DNA of 11,469 nucleotides from positions 1 through 11,469 of the forward strand of contig DQBD01000089.1 in NCBI GenBank assembly GCA_003526065.1. The letters are read 5' to 3'. The notes under the pieces were generated by a model. It worked only from the letters and a program-made list of their open reading frames with translations. It had not been told where the DNA came from and did no database searches. Below are positions 5,701 to 11,469 of the stretch, in pieces. Both the position numbers and the translations under genes were made by a program. Source of the stretch: Gammaproteobacteria bacterium (GTDB taxonomy: Bacteria; Pseudomonadota; Gammaproteobacteria; Immundisolibacterales; Immundisolibacteraceae). How positions within the stretch are numbered: the first letter of the stretch is position 1; each line of letters starts with the position of its first letter.

Positions 5701-7033
5701 TCGCCCGCGGCGCGCGGCCGCGCGGTTCTGGATTGTCGGCCTGCTGGGCTGGCTGTTGAGCCACCCGGCGAGCGCACTTGCGCCGATCCAGAGCTGGACC
5801 ACCGACACGGGGGTACGGGTGCTGCTGGTCAGCACGCCGGATCTGCCGATCGTCGACGTGCGGGTGGTGTTCGACGCCGGCGCCGCCCGGGACGGTGACA
5901 CCCCCGGCCTGGCGCGTTTCACCAGCGGGCTGCTGTTCGACGGTGCCGGCACGCTGGACGCGCAGGCGGTGGCCAGCGGCTTCGAGCGGCTGGGTGCGCA
6001 GTACGGCGCGTCTGCCGAGCGTGACATGGCGGTGGTGTCGCTGCGCTCGTTGGCCGACGAGCCACTGCTGGGGTCGGCGATCGACCTGCTGTCCACGGTG
6101 CTGACCGAGCCGCAGTTTCCGGAAGCGGCCGTGGCGCGCGGGCGCCGCCAGCTGCAGGTGGCGCTGGCGCAGGAGCGTGAACAGCCGGCCCAGATCGCCA
6201 GCCGCGCCTTCTATCAGGCGGCCTACCGCAGCCATCCGTATGCCAGCTGGCCCAATGGTGAGCCGGACGCGCTGGCACTGTTGACGCGTGAGGCGGCGCA
6301 GCGCTTCCACGGCCGCTATTACGTGGCCCGCAACGCGGTGGTGGCGCTGGTCGGCGATCTGGACCGTGCCGCCGCGCAGGCGCTGGTGCAGCGCCTGATC
6401 GGCCAGCTGCCGGCCGGTGAGCCGGCTCCGGCGCTCGGCCCGGTGCTGCCGTTGGCAGACGGCGTCAGTGAACGCCTGCGCCATCCGTCGGCACAGACGC
6501 ACATCGTGCTGGGCGGGCCGGTGCTCACGCGCGACGATCCGGACTACTTCCCGCTGGTGGTCGGCAACCACGTGCTCGGCGGTTCGGGGCTGGTGTCGCG
6601 GGTCAGCAACGTCATCCGCGAGCAGCGTGGCCTGGCCTACAGCGCCTACAGCTACTTCATGCCGATGCGCCAGGAAGGGCCGTTCGTCATGGGGCTGCAA
6701 ACGCGCGGCGACCAGGCCGGCGAGGCAATCGCCCTGTTGCGCCAGACGCTGGATGAATTCATCGCCGAGGGTCCGAGCGACGAGGAACTCGAGGCCGCTC
6801 AGCGCAACCTGACGGGCGGTTTTCCGCTGCGCCTGGACAGCAATCGCGAGATCGTCGAATACCTGGCCATGATGGGTTTCTACCGCTTGCCGCTGGACTG
6901 GCTGGACCGCTACGTGGCGCGCGTGAGCGCCGTCACTGCGGAGCAGGTACAGGACGCCTTCGCGCGGCGCGTCGACCCCGAGCGGCTGGTGCTGATCCAG
7001 GTCGGTGGCGACCGGGCGGTCGGCGGTCAGTGA
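5684..7033 (+). CDS. M16-family peptidase-like protein lacking the zinc site (non-catalytic partner)
   Basis: This 449-residue protein has the M16B two-domain layout but no active site. Where the upstream protein has HVLEH, this one reads RFTSG (78-82, after GLA), so both zinc His and the catalytic Glu are gone. The substrate-contact segment of the C-terminal half is kept: REQRGLAYS (312-320) with the usual Arg/Tyr pair. A signal peptide is visible, with an Arg-rich start (RPRR at 7-10), a hydrophobic core at about 15-25 and probable cleavage after ASA at residue 31. The ATG at 5684 follows GGGAGG (5673-5678) at a five-base gap and overlaps the preceding gene, so the two are co-translated. 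By analogy with the alpha subunit of mitochondrial processing peptidase it probably binds substrate for the catalytic partner. That role is inference. Confidence 0.92.
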   Translation: MTSVVDRPRRAAARFWIVGLLGWLLSHPASALAPIQSWTTDTGVRVLLVSTPDLPIVDVRVVFDAGAARDGDTPGLARFTSGLLFDGAGTLDAQAVASGFERLGAQYGASAERDMAVVSLRSLADEPLLGSAIDLLSTVLTEPQFPEAAVARGRRQLQVALAQEREQPAQIASRAFYQAAYRSHPYASWPNGEPDALALLTREAAQRFHGRYYVARNAVVALVGDLDRAAAQALVQRLIGQLPAGEPAPALGPVLPLADGVSERLRHPSAQTHIVLGGPVLTRDDPDYFPLVVGNHVLGGSGLVSRVSNVIREQRGLAYSAYSYFMPMRQEGPFVMGLQTRGDQAGEAIALLRQTLDEFIAEGPSDEELEAAQRNLTGGFPLRLDSNREIVEYLAMMGFYRLPLDWLDRYVARVSAVTAEQVQDAFARRVDPERLVLIQVGGDRAVGGQ

Positions 7034-7599
7034 AGGTACATCGCAACGAGGTGCGCATCATCGCCGGACGCTGGCGCGGCCGGCGGCTGCGCTTTCCGGC
7101 CGATGCCGGCATCCGGCCGACGCCGGACCGGGTACGCGAGACGCTGTTCAACTGGCTGCAGGGCGTGATCGGCGGAGCGCGCTGTCTGGATCTGTTCGCC
7201 GGCAGTGGCGCGCTGGGCATCGAGGCCCTGTCGCGCGGCGCCGACAGTGTCGTGCTGGTCGAGCGCAATCCGCGGGTGGCGGGGTATCTGCGCGACACGC
7301 TGGCGTTGCTGGACACCGGCGCCGGTGAGGTGCAGCAGGCCGAGGCGACGGCGTTCCTGCGTCATGCCGGGCGGCGGTTCGACGTGGTGTTCCTGGACCC
7401 GCCGTTTCTTGAGGGTGCGCTGGCGCCACTGCTGGAGGCGCTGGCGTGCAGTGACCAGCTGGCGCCCGGCGCGCTGGTGTACATCGAGCACGCGGCGCGT
7501 TTCAGTCCGCCGCCGTTGCCAGCAGGTTTCGAGGTGCGCCGCAGCAAGCGCGCCGGGGAGGTCGGCTATCATTTGCTGGCGTGGCGCGCCGCGGCCTGA
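7030..7599 (+). CDS. rsmD: 16S rRNA (guanine-966-N2)-methyltransferase RsmD
   Basis: RsmD uses S-adenosylmethionine to methylate N2 of G966 in 16S rRNA, near the P site of the 30S subunit. The 189 residues show the family pattern: RIIAGRWRGRRL at 9-20, RPTPDRVRETLFNWL at 29-42, SAM-binding motif I DLFAGSGALGIEA (54-66), the acidic VLVERN segment (75-80) and the catalytic DPPF (123-126). Length is as expected. The start is GTG at 7030, overlapping the TGA of the M16 partner by four bases (GTGA) with no clear Shine-Dalgarno, so translation is likely coupled. It is followed by coaD, a very common pairing. Confidence 0.95.
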   Translation: MKVHRNEVRIIAGRWRGRRLRFPADAGIRPTPDRVRETLFNWLQGVIGGARCLDLFAGSGALGIEALSRGADSVVLVERNPRVAGYLRDTLALLDTGAGEVQQAEATAFLRHAGRRFDVVFLDPPFLEGALAPLLEALACSDQLAPGALVYIEHAARFSPPPLPAGFEVRRSKRAGEVGYHLLAWRAAA

Positions 7600-8139
<540 letters not shown>

Positions 8140-11100
8140 GTGGCCGCCGTGCGTCGCCGGGTGTTGGGCACGCTGCTGCTGTGCCTGGTCGGCGGGGGGG
8201 CGGCCGTGGCGGACGGACCGCCGGAACTGGCCACCATCGAACGGCGTCTGGTCGAGGTTCAGGCCGACCAGAGCCTGACCGAAAGCGACCGCGCCGCCAT
8301 CGAGGCGCAGCTGAAGGCGGCGCAGCGGCATGTGCAAAGCGCCGCCGAGCTGCAGGCACAGCGCGAGTCCCTGTCGAAATCCGTCGCGCGGGCGCCGCAG
8401 CGCATTGCCTCGCTGCGCAGCGAGCGCGTCACGGCGCCCGCGGTACCCCCGGATGCCGATCTGGCCAGGCTGGAAACGGTGTTGTCCGAGACACAGACGG
8501 CACTGGAGGCGGCGCTGGCCGAGTACGACGCACACGAGCGGCGCGTGCAGAGTCTTGCCCAGGCGCCGCTCGAACTGCAGGCCGAGCTGGCACGCCTTCG
8601 CAATGCACTGGCCGGGATCGACGGCGGGCTATCGCGGGACAGCGCCAATGCGAGCGCGTTGGCGGACGCGATGCGTCTGGCGCAGGCCGCCCAGGCCGCG
8701 GACCTGCGGGCCCAGATCGCGCTGGCGCAGGAGCGGCTGCGTACCGTCCAGGTGCGGCGCGAGTTGGCGTTTGCGCAGCGCGATCAGGCCGAGCGGCGCA
8801 TCGGTGTCCTGCAGGACCAGGTCGCCGCGCTGTCGGTACGCCTGGGGGAGCTGCGGCAAGACCGGGCGCGCCAGGAGTTGGCCGATGCCGAAGCCGTGCT
8901 GCGGGGCGCTGCCACGGCACACCCGCTGGTTCGTGCCGCGGCGGCCGAGCAGGCGGCCCTGACCCGCGAGCTGGCGAAGGTGCTGCAGGCGGATGCCGAA
9001 AGCGGTCTCGTTATCGAGCAGGTGCGCGCTCGGCAGATCGAAATCGAGAATCTGCATCGCACCACCGAGGCGCAGCTGGAACTGGCCGGCTTGAGTGCAC
9101 CGCTGGCCCAGGCACTGCACGATCGTCGCCTGCGCCTGCCGCGTCCGAGCGACATTCAGCGCGAGATCGCCGCGCGCAGCCGCGAGATCAGTCAGGCACG
9201 GCTGCGCCAGCTGGAACTGGACGAGCGGCGACGCACGTTTGGCTTGCCGTTTCAGCAGGCGGCCGAGCGCGTGCGCGCGCTCGATCCGGCTCCAGCCCCC
9301 GATCAGCAGGAGCAGCTGCGCCAGCGCCTGGGCGGCCTGCTGCGCGCGCAGGCCAGCCTCATGGCGCGCCTGGATGATGCCTACGCGCGACGTATCGCGT
9401 TGCTGGGCCAGATCAGCGTGCACCAGCAGCAGGTGCTGCAGGTTGCGCAGGCGTACGTGAATCTGCTCGACAGCCGCCTGCTGTGGACTGCCGACCTGCC
9501 GCCGCTTGGGACGTCCGGCGTGGCGACCTGGCGTGCCGGCCTGGGCGAGCTGATGCGCCCGCCGGTGCGACTGCCGACTGCCGACCTGCAACAGGCGCCG
9601 CGCCAGCAGCCGCTGCTGGTGCTCGGCATGGTCCTGTCGGTGGTCCTGTTCGCGCTGCGCCGGCGCCTGCAGTGGCTGCAGGCGCGGGACGTGCAGCGTC
9701 TGGCCGACGTCAACCGCAACCGTGGCTGGGTGACGTTGCTGGCGATCGTCTACACCGCCCTGCGCGCGGCGCCATGGTCACTGTTGCTGTACTGCGCCGG
9801 GCAACTGTTTTCGGCGAGCGCGGCGCGGGGCGCGGTGACCGCGGCCGGCATCGCGGCGTCGCAGGTGGCACCGGCGGTGTTCGTGCTGGCCTTTCTGCAG
9901 GATCTGGCGCGCGGCGGCGGGGTGTTGGAGGCGCACTATCAGTGGCAGTCCCAGGCGCGGCGGGCCTTGCGCCGGCACCTTGCGGTGCTGCGCCTGGTGG
10001 CGGTGCCGGCCAGCTTGCTGGTGATATATACCCAGGCCCTGGCGCAGACGGCGCTGCGCGGAACCGTGGGGCGCGCGGCGTTCGTGGTCGTGTCGCTGGC
10101 GCTTGCCAGCTTCGTGTGGCGATTGCTTCATCCCCAGCGCGGCGCGCTGGCCGGTTACCTGGCGCAGCGCCAGGACCGCCGACTGTGGCGGCATCGGCGT
10201 GTCTGGCATGTGCTGTTCACGGTGTTGCCGCTGGCCCCGGCAGTCCTGGCGGCGCTGGGTTTCTACTACGCCGGCGTGCAGCTGCAGCTGCGACTGGTGT
10301 ACACCGCGGTCAGTCTGCTGGCGATCCTGCTGGTGTACTACCTGATCCTGCGCACGGTCGCGCTGGCGCAGCGCCGCATCAGTCTCCGGCAGGCGCTGGC
10401 CCGACAAAGCGGCGACACGGACCCGGCGCGGACGGCCGGCGAGCTGGACATCGAGGACATCGACGACCAGGCGCGCAGTCTGCTTGGCTTCTGTTTCACC
10501 CTGGCGCTGGCCGGCATGCTGCTGTGGGTATGGTCGGACCTGTTGCCGGCGCTGCGGGCGCTGGAGCACGTGGTGCTGTGGCACTACGGCGGTGCAGACG
10601 GCAATGCCGGGACGGTGACGCTGCTGACCTTGCTGCTGGCGCTGGTGGGCACGGTGGTGACCGTGCTGGCGGCGCGCAATCTGCCGGGCGTGCTGGAGAT
10701 CGCGGTGTTCCAGCGCACACAGATGGACGCCGGCGCGCGCTATGCGGCGCTCACCACTTCGCGCTACATCATCGTCACGGTCGGCGTGCTGGTGGTGGTC
10801 AACCTGCTGGGTCTGGAATGGTCGAAGGCGCAGTGGCTGGTGGCGGCGCTTGGCGTGGGTGTCGGCTTTGGCCTGCAGGAGATCATCGCCAACTTCATTT
10901 CGGGTCTGATCATTCTCGGCGAGCGGCCGTTTCGCGTCGGCGATACGGTGACCGTGGGCAACGTCAGCGGCAGCGTTTCGCGCATCCGAATTCGCGCCAC
11001 GACGATCACGGACTTCGAACGCAAGGAGCTGATCGTTCCCAACAAGACCTTCATCACCGAGCAGTTCGTCAACTGGACGCTGTCCGATCAGATTCTGCGC

Positions 11101-11436
11101 GTGACGGTGAAGGTGGGCGTCGCGTATGGCAGCGATACCCAGCGGGTATGCGAGATCCTGGCCGCCGCCGCCAACGCCAACGCGCGGGTGAGCGCCGAGC
11201 CGGCGCCGCAGATCCTGTTCCTGGCGTTCGGGGAGAGCTCGCTGGACTTCGAGTTGCGTATCTACGTACGCCGGTTGGAAGACCGGTTGGCGGTGACGCA
11301 CGAGCTGCACATGGCCATCGACCAGGCGCTGCGCGCCGCCGGTATCGAAATTCCGTTTCCGCAGCGCGACCTGCACCTGCGCAGCGTCGACGCCCGTGCC
11401 GGACAGGCCCTGGCCGGCGGCGCGCCGCCGGCCTGA
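8140..11436 (+). CDS. Large MscS-family mechanosensitive channel (MscK/MscM type)
   Basis: This 1098-residue inner-membrane channel should open under membrane tension and release solutes on hypo-osmotic shock. A signal peptide (hydrophobic core about 8-18, cleavage after AVA near residue 24) precedes a periplasmic region to about 485. That region is rich in Ala, Gln, Arg and Leu and predicted to be coiled coil. About eleven helices follow, near 490-506, 530-558, 565-590, 613-636, 643-662, 688-712, 719-737, 782-803, 824-845, 876-892 and the pore helix at 898-927. The pore reads GVGVGFGLQEIIANFISG, then ERPFRVGD (928-935), the MscS-domain hallmark. The beta domain with IVPNKTFI and the terminal IPFPQRDLHLRS are typical. 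GTG at 8140 abuts the coaD stop without a Shine-Dalgarno; GTG at 8149 is an alternative. MscK and MscM cannot be separated here. Confidence 0.93.
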   Translation: MAAVRRRVLGTLLLCLVGGGAAVADGPPELATIERRLVEVQADQSLTESDRAAIEAQLKAAQRHVQSAAELQAQRESLSKSVARAPQRIASLRSERVTAPAVPPDADLARLETVLSETQTALEAALAEYDAHERRVQSLAQAPLELQAELARLRNALAGIDGGLSRDSANASALADAMRLAQAAQAADLRAQIALAQERLRTVQVRRELAFAQRDQAERRIGVLQDQVAALSVRLGELRQDRARQELADAEAVLRGAATAHPLVRAAAAEQAALTRELAKVLQADAESGLVIEQVRARQIEIENLHRTTEAQLELAGLSAPLAQALHDRRLRLPRPSDIQREIAARSREISQARLRQLELDERRRTFGLPFQQAAERVRALDPAPAPDQQEQLRQRLGGLLRAQASLMARLDDAYARRIALLGQISVHQQQVLQVAQAYVNLLDSRLLWTADLPPLGTSGVATWRAGLGELMRPPVRLPTADLQQAPRQQPLLVLGMVLSVVLFALRRRLQWLQARDVQRLADVNRNRGWVTLLAIVYTALRAAPWSLLLYCAGQLFSASAARGAVTAAGIAASQVAPAVFVLAFLQDLARGGGVLEAHYQWQSQARRALRRHLAVLRLVAVPASLLVIYTQALAQTALRGTVGRAAFVVVSLALASFVWRLLHPQRGALAGYLAQRQDRRLWRHRRVWHVLFTVLPLAPAVLAALGFYYAGVQLQLRLVYTAVSLLAILLVYYLILRTVALAQRRISLRQALARQSGDTDPARTAGELDIEDIDDQARSLLGFCFTLALAGMLLWVWSDLLPALRALEHVVLWHYGGADGNAGTVTLLTLLLALVGTVVTVLAARNLPGVLEIAVFQRTQMDAGARYAALTTSRYIIVTVGVLVVVNLLGLEWSKAQWLVAALGVGVGFGLQEIIANFISGLIILGERPFRVGDTVTVGNVSGSVSRIRIRATTITDFERKELIVPNKTFITEQFVNWTLSDQILRVTVKVGVAYGSDTQRVCEILAAAANANARVSAEPAPQILFLAFGESSLDFELRIYVRRLEDRLAVTHELHMAIDQALRAAGIEIPFPQRDLHLRSVDARAGQALAGGAPPA
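11412..11433. repeat. Perfect 22-bp G+C palindrome at the end of the channel gene
   Basis: The eleven bases GGCCGGCGGCG (11412-11422) are followed directly by their exact reverse complement (11423-11433). The palindrome encodes the last residues LAGGAPPA of the channel and ends one base before its TGA. RNA from either strand would form a very stable hairpin. No T-tract follows on the plus strand, so it is not a standard intrinsic terminator. It could still act as a 3' stability or pausing element. Confidence 0.5.
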
Positions 11437-11443
11437 GACCCGC

Positions 11444-11469
11444 TCAGTCGCCGCGCAGGCTGCGTGCCG
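11444..11469 (-). CDS. Possible 3' end of a minus-strand gene
   Basis: A minus-strand TGA at 11446-11444 closes a frame whose last visible residues are ARSLRGD before the window ends. The gap to the channel stop would be seven bases, making the genes convergent. Only 26 bases are visible, so no product can be named and the frame may be chance. Confidence 0.2.

Noticed and set aside
9778..11376. 532-codon minus-strand open frame under the channel gene
   Set aside because: It is antisense to the membrane and MscS domains and shows His/Gln/Arg-rich low-complexity sequence without recognisable domains.

Overview
This window looks like chromosomal DNA from a high-G+C proteobacterium, most likely a gammaproteobacterium. 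The base composition is strongly G+C-rich throughout. The ftsY-ftsE-ftsX operon lies divergent to a pair of M16 peptidase genes, which run into rsmD and coaD. From general knowledge this order is familiar from Pseudomonas-like gammaproteobacteria. I cannot name the genus from the sequence.

Layout. At the left edge, on the minus strand, is the N-terminal part of a Rieske non-heme iron dioxygenase large subunit of the benzoate/anthranilate type. It runs off the window before its C-terminus. A 155-bp divergent gap follows, holding an inverted repeat that could be an operator for the dioxygenase and a candidate promoter for a plus-strand ZIP-family metal transporter. The ZIP gene converges, with a 16-bp gap, on the minus-strand operon ftsY-ftsE-ftsX. 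That operon encodes the SRP receptor plus the ABC-like complex that governs septal peptidoglycan hydrolysis. A 116-bp divergent gap separates ftsY from a plus-strand run of five genes: catalytic M16 peptidase, non-catalytic M16 partner, rsmD (16S rRNA methyltransferase), coaD (coenzyme A biosynthesis) and a 1098-residue MscK/MscM-type mechanosensitive channel. Spacing in this run is very tight: a 17-bp overlap, a 4-bp overlap, a 54-bp gap, then an abutting stop and start. A perfect 22-bp palindrome covers the channel's last codons. A few terminal bases could be the 3' end of a minus-strand gene.

How the genes fit together. Most of the window is core housekeeping: protein targeting and division (ftsYEX), envelope proteolysis (the M16 pair), ribosome modification, CoA synthesis and osmotic protection. 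The accessory part is the left end, where an aromatic-ring dioxygenase gene and a ZIP transporter sit beside ftsX. In E. coli and Pseudomonas that position is held by rpoH. I did not find a clearly new multi-gene system. The points most worth checking are the dioxygenase's altered active-site neighbourhood, the palindrome upstream of it, the loss of rpoH linkage, and the palindrome at the end of the channel gene. No stretch over 300 bases lacks a gene.
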